Below, piece after piece: positions 34,678 through 43,339 of a stretch of 64,000 bases of DNA. A program made the translations under genes and the position numbers. Source of the DNA: Bacteroidota bacterium (GTDB lineage Bacteria > Bacteroidota > Bacteroidia > Chitinophagales > Chitinophagaceae). The notes beneath the pieces were generated by a model that searched no databases, was not told the origin of the DNA, and saw only the letters and a program-made list of their open reading frames with translations. Where the stretch lies: positions 62,001-126,000 of the forward strand of contig CANGUG010000007.1 of the NCBI GenBank assembly GCA_947457075.1, read 5' to 3'. The stretch's first letter is position 1, and the number at the start of each line of letters is the position of its first letter.

Positions 34678-36243
34678 CTATCTAGCAATGTTCACTGCTC
34701 TTTTTTCACGGATCACTGTCACCTTAATTTGACCAGGATAGGTCATTTCAGTCTGGATTTTCTGTGCAATTTCAAAGCTCAATTGGTCTGAGGACTGATC
34801 GGTTACCTTTTCGGCTTCCACAATCACCCTTAATTCACGACCAGCTTGGATGGCATAGGCTTTCTCTACCCCTTGGTAGTTCATGGCCAAGTTCTCTAAG
34901 TCCTTGATTCTCTGAATGTACTGTTGCATGATTTCTCTTCTCGCTCCTGGTCTTGCACCGCTAATGGCGTCACAAGCTTGGATAATGGGAGAAATAACAT
35001 ATTGCATTTCCATTTCATCGTGGTGGGCCCCAATGGCGTTTACGACCGCTGGATTCTCCCCGTATTTCTCAGCCAATTTAGCCCCTAATAATGCGTGGCT
35101 CAATTCTGTTTCTTCGTCAGGTACTTTACCAATATCATGCAATAATCCAGCACGCTTAGCCAATTTAGGATTCATGCCTAATTCAGCTGCCATGATTCCA
35201 CATAAGTTAGCGGTTTCACGTGAGTGCATTAATAAGTTTTGACCATAAGAACTACGGAAACGCATTTTACCTACGATACGAATTAACTCTTTATGCAAAC
35301 CATGAATACCTAATTCAATTACCGTGCGCTCTCCTATTTCTACAATTTGCTCTTCTAATTGACGACGTGTTTTTTCCACCACTTCCTCGATACGTGCTGG
35401 GTGAATACGACCATCGGCCACTAAACGCTGTAAGGACAAACGCGCAATTTCACGACGCAATGGATCGAAGGAAGAAAGTAAAATTGCTTCTGGTGTGTCA
35501 TCCACAATTAAGTCCACTCCAGTAGCCGCTTCAATGGCGCGGATATTACGTCCTTCACGACCAATGATTTGTCCTTTCATTTCATCCGACTCCAAGTTAA
35601 ATACTGTTACGGTATTTTCAATAGCTACTTCCGCTGCAGTACGTTGGATAGATTGAATGATAATTTTACGCGCTTCTTTGTTTGCCTTTTGTTTAGCGTC
35701 CTCAATGATATCTTGTTGTAAAGACAAAGCCTGTGTTTGAGCTTCATTCTTTAAACTTTCAATTAATTGCTGCTTCGCATCTTCTGCACTTAGGTTGGCG
35801 ATTTTTTCTAAACGACGAATATGCTCTTCTTGGTGCTTTTCTAATTCGGTACGCTTTACATTGACTAAATCAATTTCACGATTTAATTTTTCCTTAATGA
35901 TATCGTTGTCCTTGATTTGCTTGTCTAAAGCAGCTACTTTTTGATTAATGTTTAGCTCGTTTTGTTTGATGCGATTTTCCGCCTCCCCCATTTTTTTGTT
36001 GCGGTCTAAAATTTCACGATCATGATCGGCTTTTAATTGCACAAAACGCTCTTTGGCTTCTAATTGCTTTTCTTTCTTAATCGTTTCTGCTCTTAGTTCC
36101 GCTTCTTTTAAAATGCTGGCTGCTTGCACTTCCGCATCCTCAACTTGCTTTTTGGTATTACGGGCAAATACTAATTTGCCTACTAGGAGTCCGCCCACTA
36201 AGGAGGACGCTCCTACAATTATCAATAATATTGATGGTTCCAT
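34678..36243 (-). CDS. rny: Ribonuclease Y
   Basis: RNase Y is a membrane-bound endonuclease that starts mRNA decay. The 521-residue protein has an N-terminal transmembrane helix (~4-23), a long charged coiled coil (~30-200), a KH domain with [21 protein letters not shown] (~226-250) and an HD domain with the metal-binding HDIGK. The length is normal. It lies downstream of zapA across a 209-base gap that holds a hairpin terminator and a possible small RNA. Confidence 0.97.
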   Translation of the reverse strand: MEPSILLIIVGASSLVGGLLVGKLVFARNTKKQVEDAEVQAASILKEAELRAETIKKEKQLEAKERFVQLKADHDREILDRNKKMGEAENRIKQNELNINQKVAALDKQIKDNDIIKEKLNREIDLVNVKRTELEKHQEEHIRRLEKIANLSAEDAKQQLIESLKNEAQTQALSLQQDIIEDAKQKANKEARKIIIQSIQRTAAEVAIENTVTVFNLESDEMKGQIIGREGRNIRAIEAATGVDLIVDDTPEAILLSSFDPLRREIARLSLQRLVADGRIHPARIEEVVEKTRRQLEEQIVEIGERTVIELGIHGLHKELIRIVGKMRFRSSYGQNLLMHSRETANLCGIMAAELGMNPKLAKRAGLLHDIGKVPDEETELSHALLGAKLAEKYGENPAVVNAIGAHHDEMEMQYVISPIIQACDAISGARPGARREIMQQYIQRIKDLENLAMNYQGVEKAYAIQAGRELRVIVEAEKVTDQSSDQLSFEIAQKIQTEMTYPGQIKVTVIREKRAVNIAR

Positions 36244-36263
36244 TGTTTAAATCTTGTTGTTTT

Positions 36264-36293
36264 AAAAAAATCATACTGCCCCTTTTCAGTTTG
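36264..36293 (-). terminator. Intrinsic terminator in the zapA-rny gap
   Basis: On the minus strand CAAACTG pairs with CAGTATG (one internal mismatch) around an 8-base loop, then ATTTTTTT. It ends a transcript before rny, either zapA's or that of the candidate small RNA. Confidence 0.7.
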
Positions 36294-36380
36294 AAATATT
36301 ATGCTAATACGTTGATAGTCATCTAAGCCGGCTATTTACATAGGACATTGCAAGACAATCTATTACATTATAATATAATG
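36264..36380 (-). ncRNA. Candidate 6S-like small RNA between zapA and rny
   Basis: The 209-base gap has no ORF. On the minus strand a -7-like AACCTTTG (36384-36391, one mismatch) precedes a ~115-base stretch ending at the terminator at 36264-36293. The stretch can fold as a long interrupted hairpin: ATATTA with TAATAT, TGCAAT with ATTaGCA, and ATAG with CTAT around a GCCGGC-containing loop. Its place directly downstream of zapA matches 6S RNA genes in many bacteria, and Bacteroidota have a 6S-like class (6S-Flavo). I cannot align it to a covariance model, so this is a hypothesis. Confidence 0.33.
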
Positions 36381-36452
36381 CATCAAAGGTTCAGCTACGA
36401 AGATAAAGAAATAATGGATTACTGTGGCGTAAAAAGGGTTAAGAGCACTGAA

Positions 36453-36776
36453 TTAGTTCTCAGAAATGACTTTTTCGATGCTAGCAGTCAAGCTATCTAA
36501 TTGATTTTGAAGACTTTCTAATTCATACAGGTTCTGGCCATCGGCTTTTTGCTCGGTTGTGAACCACAAGAGGACCATGGAAATATAGTCCTGGCTATCC
36601 TTGCCTGCATATAAATTCTTGAATTCCACCATTTTAGTATTGATTAAAGCAGCTGTTTTGCGGACAGCCTCCTCATCCTTGGGGGCAATTCTCACTCTGT
36701 AAGTACGATCGGCAATCGTAATATTGACAGGGATCATTTCGCTGGGTGGGGTATTATTGCTTTGTTCAGACGACAT
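36453..36776 (-). CDS. zapA: Cell division protein ZapA
   Basis: ZapA cross-links FtsZ protofilaments and stabilises the Z ring. The 107-residue protein has the N-terminal beta-rich head (IPVNITIADRTYRVRI), the conserved helix with EEAVRKTAALINTKM, and a C-terminal coiled coil (~75-105). The length is normal. A small coiled-coil gene lies 35 bases upstream and pheT before that, all on the same strand. This pheT/coiled-coil/zapA/rny order suggests a conserved cell-division cluster. Confidence 0.92.
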   Translation of the reverse strand: MSSEQSNNTPPSEMIPVNITIADRTYRVRIAPKDEEAVRKTAALINTKMVEFKNLYAGKDSQDYISMVLLWFTTEQKADGQNLYELESLQNQLDSLTASIEKVISEN

Positions 36777-36811
36777 GGCGATGGGTTTATATAAGAAGGG
36801 TGCTAATTTAA

Positions 36812-37102
36812 CTAGGGGTTTAGGTTACTTATACTATGGTCAATTTCCTTAATGTATTGATCTATTTGCTTTACCAATTTTGCCCTTTGAACAGGATCCA
36901 TGGCTCCGCCTTGGTTCATCATGGCAGCCGTTAATTGGGCCTGCCCTTCTTTTACTTTTAAATCAAGTTGTTGCTGAACCCCCTTTTGTTGTTCAATGGT
37001 TGTTTTTAATTGTTGATTTTCCTTTTCCAACTGCGCATACTTTTTTAATAAAGCCGAAAGCTTTTCTTGTAAATTGGCGATGGAATTATTTAAATCAACC
37101 AT
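36812..37102 (-). CDS. Small coiled-coil protein, ZapB-like
   Basis: The 96-residue protein is a heptad-rich coiled coil over residues ~5-60 (LQEKLSALLKKYAQLEKENQQLKTTIEQQ), followed by a short helical C-terminal part (KLVKQIDQYIKEIDHSI). It has no signal peptide or membrane segment. Its position immediately upstream of zapA suggests a partner of ZapA, comparable in shape to ZapB. Sequence similarity to ZapB cannot be judged because coiled coils align by chance, so the function is inferred from context only. Confidence 0.75.
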   Translation of the reverse strand: MVDLNNSIANLQEKLSALLKKYAQLEKENQQLKTTIEQQKGVQQQLDLKVKEGQAQLTAAMMNQGGAMDPVQRAKLVKQIDQYIKEIDHSISNLNP

Positions 37103-37136
37103 TAGGATATCAATTAAAATAGATTATTGAATATAG

Positions 37137-39548
37137 TTATTTTCTAATTTCAGCTTGCATATTTTTTTCAAATAACTGAACCAATTTTTTCATCATACCA
37201 TCAATTTCAACATCCGTCAATGTTTTATCGGTAGCATTGAAAACAAAGTTAATGGCTACTGATTTTTTTTCAGCCCCTAATTTTTCGCTTTCGAAAATAT
37301 CAAACACACGGGTTGCTGTTAAGGCAGTTAATTTTGCTTCGGCAATACTGGATTCGATGGTAGCAAACGGAATGGCTTTGTCAATGACTAAGGCTAAATC
37401 ACGCTCGACTGAAGGATATTTAGACACTTCCTTATACACCACATGCTTACTTTGGTAGGCATTGAATAAGGCAGGTAAATCAAATTGAACATAATAAGTT
37501 GCTTGCTTAATACCAAAGGCTTGCAGCTTTTTAGTACTCATCATTTCTAATACACCCAATGTTTTTTTATTCCATTGAAAAGTGGTACCACCATTCGCAC
37601 CTGTTTTTTCTTGCACCCCTTGAATGCCCAATAATTCAATAACGGCAGTGGCTGTAGCTTTGGCCACAAAATAATCCTGGTTGGTTCCTTTGGTTCTCCA
37701 ACCATCGGCTTGTTGTTTACCCGATAAATAAATGGCCAATTGCTCGGATTCAAAATAATTGCCCGCATTGGATTTGCCATATACTTTGCCTATTTCAAAA
37801 AATGAAATCGCGTTGTTTTGCCTGTTCAAATTATACGCAATGGTTTCCAAGCCTGTTTCTAGCATACTTGGACGCATAACATCCAATTCAGCAGTTAGGT
37901 TATTTAACATTTTTACCGAGGTCGCCAATGTATCCTCACTAAAATAAGCACTATTGGTAATTGAGTTGGTGAGGATTTCTGTAAACCCACGCCCTACTAA
38001 ATAATTAGCTATTTTTTCTTTGAATTTTTCCTTTTGTTCCAATGGGTCAATCGATGGACTCATGGTAATAGAACTAGGAATTTCAATATTGTCTAAACCA
38101 TCAATACGCAATACTTCTTCCACTAAATCGGCAGGCAAACTAATATCAGGTTTATGATAAGGCACAGCCACTTCAATACTTTCGGCAGACTCCTTAATTA
38201 ATTCAAATCCTAAACTTGTTAAAATGGTTTTTACTTTTTCGGTTGGATAATGTTTACCACTTAATTTTTTCAAATAGGCATACGTTAACACTACCCTTTT
38301 TTTAGTAGCAGGCGCAGGATACACATCCACCACTTCGCTGCATTTTCCACCAGCTATTTCCTGAATTAATTGTGCAGCGCGTTCTAATACATTCACTGTG
38401 CCTGCAATATCCACCCCCTTCTCAAAACGAGTAGCAGCATCGGTTCTAAGGCCATGGTGTAAAGATGTTTTACGCACATGTATGTTTTCAAACCAAGCGC
38501 TTTCCAAGAAAATAGAATTGGTATTCGCCGAAACACCACTTTTCAATCCTCCAAAAACACCGGCAATACACAAAGGCTTTTCGGTATCGCTAATCATTAA
38601 ATCATTAGCTGTTAACTTTCGCTCTGTCCCCTCTAAAGTCACAAACAAACTGTTTGCTGGATATTTTTTTACTACAATGGTTGCGTCTTTAATTTGAGCC
38701 GCATCAAATGCATGTAAGGGCTGACCTGTTTCATGCAAAACATAATTGGTGATGTCCACAATATTGTTAATGCTACGAACACCAATGGCGTTTAATTTAT
38801 TTTTCAACCAATTAGGAGATTCTTTTACTTGCACGCCTTCTATCACCAATCCACTATAGCGCGCACATGCTTTTTCGTCTTCAATAATTACCTTAAAAGG
38901 CTTTACAGCAGCGTCTTTCGCCACTACCGTTTTAAATGGACTCATCGCCGATGTTGGCGCTTCGTGATAAGATAAATAAGCACAAACATCTTTGGCAACA
39001 CCATAATGACTCATCGCATCCATTCTATTTGGCGTCAAGCCTATTTCATACACCCAATCCTGATAATATTCATATAAATCTGCCACTGGCGTACCTACTT
39101 TCATACTTGGATCTAAAACAATAATACCACCATGATCATCGCTCACCCCAATTTCATCTTCGGCACAAATCATACCCTCACTTTCTTCGCCTCTAATCTT
39201 AGCTAATTTCATGGTAATTCCTGCTGCTGCTCCTTTGGGGAAAATAGTGGTGCCAATGGTCGCCACAACTACTTTTTGGCCCAAGGCTACATTGCTTGCT
39301 CCACATACAATATTCAATGGACGCTCTCCGCCAGTATTGACTTTGGTTAATTTTAACTTATCCGCATTAGGATGTTGGCTCAATTCCACCACTTCCCCTA
39401 CTACCAAACCAGCTAATCCCCCTTTAAAATTTTCGATTTTTTCTAAGGACTCTACTTCTAATCCAATAGAAGTCAATATAGTAGATAATTGTTCCGGACT
39501 AATTGTTTTGGGTAAATATTCACTCAGCCAGTTGTAACTAATGGTCAT
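37137..39548 (-). CDS. pheT: Phenylalanine-tRNA ligase beta subunit
   Basis: PheT pairs with PheS in the (alpha-beta)2 synthetase and carries the editing site. The 803-residue protein has the N-terminal tRNA-binding OB domain (AGLVVGEVVELSQHPNADKLKLTKVN, ~45-75), the B3/B4 editing domain, the B5 domain, a catalytic-like core (LVEEVLRIDGLDNI) and the C-terminal anticodon-binding FDX-ACB domain (YPSVERDLALVID). The length is normal. pheS is not next to it. An exact -7 element lies 23 bases before the ATG. It is divergent from dnaB across a 215-base gap containing a repeat array. Confidence 0.97.
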   Translation of the reverse strand: MTISYNWLSEYLPKTISPEQLSTILTSIGLEVESLEKIENFKGGLAGLVVGEVVELSQHPNADKLKLTKVNTGGERPLNIVCGASNVALGQKVVVATIGTTIFPKGAAAGITMKLAKIRGEESEGMICAEDEIGVSDDHGGIIVLDPSMKVGTPVADLYEYYQDWVYEIGLTPNRMDAMSHYGVAKDVCAYLSYHEAPTSAMSPFKTVVAKDAAVKPFKVIIEDEKACARYSGLVIEGVQVKESPNWLKNKLNAIGVRSINNIVDITNYVLHETGQPLHAFDAAQIKDATIVVKKYPANSLFVTLEGTERKLTANDLMISDTEKPLCIAGVFGGLKSGVSANTNSIFLESAWFENIHVRKTSLHHGLRTDAATRFEKGVDIAGTVNVLERAAQLIQEIAGGKCSEVVDVYPAPATKKRVVLTYAYLKKLSGKHYPTEKVKTILTSLGFELIKESAESIEVAVPYHKPDISLPADLVEEVLRIDGLDNIEIPSSITMSPSIDPLEQKEKFKEKIANYLVGRGFTEILTNSITNSAYFSEDTLATSVKMLNNLTAELDVMRPSMLETGLETIAYNLNRQNNAISFFEIGKVYGKSNAGNYFESEQLAIYLSGKQQADGWRTKGTNQDYFVAKATATAVIELLGIQGVQEKTGANGGTTFQWNKKTLGVLEMMSTKKLQAFGIKQATYYVQFDLPALFNAYQSKHVVYKEVSKYPSVERDLALVIDKAIPFATIESSIAEAKLTALTATRVFDIFESEKLGAEKKSVAINFVFNATDKTLTDVEIDGMMKKLVQLFEKNMQAEIRK

Positions 39549-39571
39549 ATAAGCGCTTTAATGTATGGCTT

Positions 39572-39579
39572 CAAAAATA
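39572..39579 (-). promoter_or_regulatory. Promoter -7 element for pheT
   Basis: The minus strand reads TATTTTTG, an exact TAnnTTTG match, 23 bases before the pheT ATG. Confidence 0.55.
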
Positions 39580-39608
39580 AGCATTTTTTTGGGCCTTATC
39601 TAAGGGAA

Positions 39609-39692
39609 GGTGAATAACCTCCTTTTGGGGGTGTAAAACAGGTGTATAACCCCAAAAATAGGTGCATATCCCGTTGAAGGATTTGTGGATAT
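39609..39692. repeat. Array of five DnaA-box-like repeats upstream of dnaB
   Basis: Five 9-mers related to TGTGNATAA (the reverse of the DnaA box TTATNCACA) lie in one orientation: GGTGAATAA (39609), GGTGTAAAA (39630), GGTGTATAA (39641), GGTGCATAT (39661) and TGTGGATAT (39684). Three have one mismatch to the box and two have two. Start-to-start spacings are 21, 11, 20 and 23 bases, near multiples of a helical turn. TTTTGGGG (39623-39630) and CCCCAAAA (39650-39657) also form an inverted repeat across two of them. Some copies are short dyads (GGTnnnnnACC), so another repressor is possible. Confidence 0.6.
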
Positions 39693-39763
39693 CCAAAATT
39701 GAAAATAAATTTCTTCATCTCCTTTTTAGCACTCATTTTCGTAGTAAGAAAACGAAGATTTTT

Positions 39764-41335
39764 ATGCCCATTCCTAATATTAACACCAACAGTAAAACAA
39801 GAAAGAAATCAACGAATGTGGACATTAGTTCAATGATGTATGGCAAAATTCCTCCTCAAGCAAAGGAATTAGAGGAAGCTGTACTAGGCGGTATTTTGTT
39901 GGAGAAAAGTGCTTTTGATACAGTTACAGAAATTTTAAAACCTGAATGTTTTTATAGCGATGCACATCAAATGATTTTCCAAGCCATGCAGGGATTGCAA
40001 ATGGAAAACCAACCCATTGACATGCTTACGGTGGTGGAAGCTTTAAAAAAGCGGGAGCAATTGGATTTAGTGGGGGGCGCTTATTATATTTCTAAGCTAA
40101 CCAATGTGGTGGTATCCACTGCGAATATTGATGCACATGCGCGTATTGTATTGCAAAAATTTATTCAAAGAGAACTCATCAGGATTAGTGGTGAAGTCAT
40201 AGCGAATGCCTATGAAGATAGTACCGACGTTTTTGATTTATTGGACGATAGTGAAACCAAAATGTTCAACATCACGAATAATTACTTGAAAAAGAATTTC
40301 GTGGATATTCAAAATGCATTGGCCGATGCAGTAAATAGAATTGATGAATTAAGAACTAAGAAGGATGAAATATCAGGTGTGCCTAGTGGATTTAATTCAT
40401 TAGACAGAATCACCTATGGATGGCAGCCAACGGATTTAATCATTTTAGCGGCAAGACCTTCCGTGGGTAAAACCGCCTTTGCCTTAAACCTTGCGCGTAA
40501 TGCAGCATTGCACCCTACCAAACCACAGGCCGTTGGATTTTTTAGTTTGGAGATGAGTGCCTCACAGTTGGTGCAAAGAATTTTAAGTGCGGAGAGTGAA
40601 ATTAAAATGGAAAAAATATCCCGTGGTAAATTAGAGGATTACGAATACCAACAATTACACAGCAAGGGTATTAAAAAATTAGAGACGGCACCTATTTATA
40701 TTGACGATACTGCGGCTTTGAATATTTTTGAATTCAGGGCCAAAGCAAGAAGATTGGTAAATAAGCATCAGGTTAAAATTATCATCATTGACTATTTACA
40801 ATTGATGAGTGGTTCGGGCGATCGAAATTCCAATCGTGAGCAAGAGATTAGCAATATCTCTCGAAGTTTAAAAGCGTTGGCAAAAGAATTACAAATTCCT
40901 ATTATTGCTCTATCCCAGTTAAGTCGTGCGGTAGAAACCAGAAAGGAAAGCAAGATGCCGCAGTTGAGTGACTTACGTGAATCGGGTGCGATTGAACAAG
41001 ATGCGGATATGGTAATGTTTATTTATCGTCCAGAATATTATGAAGTAATGAGTAATGAAATGGGCGAAAGCACACAGGGGGAAACACATATCAGGATTGC
41101 GAAGCACAGAAACGGTTCCTTGGACTTAGTAAAATTAAGGGCCCGATTAGATATTCAACGATTTGAAGAATGGGATGGCGATTCAGGAAGCCTTCCTGGA
41201 CTACCTAGTAATTTTAAGTCCACATCTAGTTTAAATGAAGGTGGCCCAGGCGACGGTGGTAGATTCTTTATTCAAGGGAGCCGAATGAATGGAGGAGAAT
41301 TTGACGAAGGCATCAATGAGGATAGCCCATTTTAA
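39764..41335 (+). CDS. dnaB: Replicative DNA helicase DnaB
   Basis: DnaB unwinds the replication fork as a hexamer. The 523-residue protein has the N-terminal helical domain (PPQAKELEEAVLGGILL, DnaG-interacting), a linker, and a RecA-like domain with Walker A ARPSVGKTA (230-238), Walker B IIIIDYLQLM and the DnaB motif SDLRESGAIEQDAD. A frame upstream to 39662 exists, but I choose ATG 39764: the added residues are not family-like and the predicted promoter (TTTTCG near 39737) lies within them. No intein is present. The upstream gap holds five DnaA-box-like repeats. Confidence 0.95.
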   Translation: MPIPNINTNSKTRKKSTNVDISSMMYGKIPPQAKELEEAVLGGILLEKSAFDTVTEILKPECFYSDAHQMIFQAMQGLQMENQPIDMLTVVEALKKREQLDLVGGAYYISKLTNVVVSTANIDAHARIVLQKFIQRELIRISGEVIANAYEDSTDVFDLLDDSETKMFNITNNYLKKNFVDIQNALADAVNRIDELRTKKDEISGVPSGFNSLDRITYGWQPTDLIILAARPSVGKTAFALNLARNAALHPTKPQAVGFFSLEMSASQLVQRILSAESEIKMEKISRGKLEDYEYQQLHSKGIKKLETAPIYIDDTAALNIFEFRAKARRLVNKHQVKIIIIDYLQLMSGSGDRNSNREQEISNISRSLKALAKELQIPIIALSQLSRAVETRKESKMPQLSDLRESGAIEQDADMVMFIYRPEYYEVMSNEMGESTQGETHIRIAKHRNGSLDLVKLRARLDIQRFEEWDGDSGSLPGLPSNFKSTSSLNEGGPGDGGRFFIQGSRMNGGEFDEGINEDSPF

Positions 41336-41367
41336 TGAATCGAAATATTTTGATTAAAAACTAGCAC

Positions 41368-42069
41368 ATGTCGGTTCCTTATTTTTACGAAGCTCATTTA
41401 ACCAACAATTCTACAACTTTTATTTTAAGTGAAGAGACAAGCAAGCATTGCGTACAAGTATTAAGAATGAAAGCGGGTGACTGCATTGATTTAACCAATG
41501 GCATTGGGCAATTGTTTGAAGCGACTATACAAGTGGCCGATAAACGAAATACCACAGTTCAAATAAATGCGCAAAAAAGCATTGATCGATCTACTCAAAA
41601 AATAACCATTGGCATATCGCTTTTAAAAAATGTAACAAGGTTGGAATGGCTTTTGGAAAAGGCTACCGAAATGGGCGTGCACACCATTGTTCCCTTAATT
41701 TGTGAACACACTATTCATGAACGCTTTAAAACAGAAAGAATGCAAAATATTTTGCAATCCGCTATGATACAAAGTCAACAGGTTTGGTTACCTCATTTAT
41801 CGGAACCCATTGCTTTTGATAAATTGATTAATGAATATACGGCAGGTCAAAAATTAATTGCACACTGCGCACCTCAAGACAAAACAAATATTAAAAATCT
41901 AACGGTAAGCGACGACTGCATACTGCTTATTGGTCCGGAAGGTGATTTTAGTGTAAAGGAAATTGAACTTGCATTATCGAAAAACTATCAGGCCATTCAT
42001 TTGGGGCCTACCCGATTAAGAACAGAAACTGCTGGGCTATTTGCCCTGAGTGTATTAAAAAAATTCTAA
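41368..42069 (+). CDS. rsmE: 16S rRNA (uracil1498-N3)-methyltransferase RsmE
   Basis: RsmE methylates U1498 of 16S rRNA in the assembled 30S subunit. The 233-residue SPOUT enzyme has an N-terminal PUA-like part with HCVQVLRMKAGD, and the C-terminal knotted SAM-binding site with LLIGPEGDFSVKEIE and LGPTRLRTETAGLFAL. The length is normal. It follows dnaB by 32 bases and is followed by the GNAT-like gene after 9 bases, so a dnaB-rsmE-GNAT transcription unit is likely. Confidence 0.95.
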   Translation: MSVPYFYEAHLTNNSTTFILSEETSKHCVQVLRMKAGDCIDLTNGIGQLFEATIQVADKRNTTVQINAQKSIDRSTQKITIGISLLKNVTRLEWLLEKATEMGVHTIVPLICEHTIHERFKTERMQNILQSAMIQSQQVWLPHLSEPIAFDKLINEYTAGQKLIAHCAPQDKTNIKNLTVSDDCILLIGPEGDFSVKEIELALSKNYQAIHLGPTRLRTETAGLFALSVLKKF

Positions 42070-42078
42070 CTTGCTGTT

Positions 42079-43260
42079 ATGAGAATGCTTGAGATAAATA
42101 CAGCTGCTACCCAAAAATGTTTTTTGGACATTAATGCTTTTGTGAATAAAGACAATCCCAATTATATAAGACCCCTTGACAAGGAAGTGGAAGCTGTTTT
42201 CGATCCCTTAAAAAATAAATTATTTAAAGAAGGGAATGCAAAACGATGGATCGCTCAAAATAATCAAGGCGAGTGTATAGGAAGGATTGCCGCATTTTAT
42301 TATGATAGCTATAAAAACAAAGGAACCGAGTATCCGGTGGGTTGCGTAGGTTTTTTTGACTGCATCAATGACCAAGCAGCCGCCAACTTATTACTTGATA
42401 CAGCCAAGCAATGGTTAATTGACAACGGCATGGAAGCCATGGATGGCCCCATTAATTTTGGAGATAGAGATAAGTGGTGGGGACTTATGGTAAATGGTTA
42501 TGATAGACAGCCAATGTATGGCATGTCCTTTAATCCGTCTTATTATGAACAGCTACTCACCCAATATGGATTTGCAAATTACTACAATCAGTATTACTAT
42601 CGCACCAATTTACTAGACCCCTTGCCTCCAAAATTTAAAGAGCGTTTTGAAAAATTTAAATCCAAACCTGCCTACTCAGCGAAATATTTGGAATTAAATA
42701 AATTGGATAAATATGCTACTGACTTTGTCACCGTTTATAATGCTGCATGGGCACAACATGGGGAAGCGAAAGCAATTACCAAGGAAGCAATTTTAAAATT
42801 ATTCAATACCTTAAAACCAGTAATGGACCCTAAAGTAATTTGGTTTGCCTATTACAACGAGGAGCCCATTGCTATGTTTATTAATATTCCTGACGTAAAT
42901 CAATATTTTAAATATTTCAATGGTCAACTTGGGCTAAAAGAAAAGCTACATTTATTGTGGATGAAATGGAACAAACAAAATTCACAGCTCACTGGACTGG
43001 CATTTGGCGTAGTACCCAAATACCAAGCATTGGGTATTGATAGCTTCTTAATTTATTCCTGTTATTTACTGTTGAATGAAATAAAAGTGTACAAGGAATA
43101 TGAAATGGGATGGGCGGCCGATTGGAATCCCATAATGGTGAATATTTACAAAAGCTTGGGGGCAAAACCAAGTAGGCAAATGGTTACTTATCGGTATATT
43201 TTTGACCCCCATCAGCATCCATTTGAACGCCACCCCATTATGGAATACAAGGCTTCCTAA
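42079..43260 (+). CDS. GNAT-like acyltransferase-fold protein of unknown substrate
   Basis: The 393-residue cytoplasmic protein appears to contain two N-acetyltransferase-like modules. The first has AFYYDSY...GCVGFFDCINDQAAANLLLDTAKQWLIDNG (~85-125), a strand-helix pattern like the acetyl-CoA site. A conserved central PINFGDRDKWWGL follows, and a second module spans ~230-370 with VVPKYQALGIDSFLIY in the A-motif position. Proteins of this size are widespread in Bacteroidota as uncharacterised GNAT-related proteins. It probably shares the dnaB-rsmE transcript. Confidence 0.7.
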   Translation: MRMLEINTAATQKCFLDINAFVNKDNPNYIRPLDKEVEAVFDPLKNKLFKEGNAKRWIAQNNQGECIGRIAAFYYDSYKNKGTEYPVGCVGFFDCINDQAAANLLLDTAKQWLIDNGMEAMDGPINFGDRDKWWGLMVNGYDRQPMYGMSFNPSYYEQLLTQYGFANYYNQYYYRTNLLDPLPPKFKERFEKFKSKPAYSAKYLELNKLDKYATDFVTVYNAAWAQHGEAKAITKEAILKLFNTLKPVMDPKVIWFAYYNEEPIAMFINIPDVNQYFKYFNGQLGLKEKLHLLWMKWNKQNSQLTGLAFGVVPKYQALGIDSFLIYSCYLLLNEIKVYKEYEMGWAADWNPIMVNIYKSLGAKPSRQMVTYRYIFDPHQHPFERHPIMEYKAS

Positions 43261-43297
43261 ATAACCCCACAATTACCCCCCTAATGTGCAAAAACGG

Positions 43298-43312
43298 CCT
43301 TAAAATTTAAGG
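43298..43312. repeat. Short palindrome upstream of dnaX
   Basis: CCTTAAA and TTTAAGG form a perfect 7-bp dyad around a single A. It lies 27 bases before the dnaX ATG, in the promoter area, so it could be an operator. Confidence 0.35.
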
Positions 43313-43339
43313 GGATAATATGTATATTGCACGCCTACT

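Noticed and set aside
39549..39763. Chromosomal replication origin between pheT and dnaB
   Set aside because: The DnaA-box-like array is suggestive, but there is no strong AT-rich unwinding region beside it, the boxes are imperfect, and dnaA or dnaN are not nearby. GC skew over the full genome would be needed.
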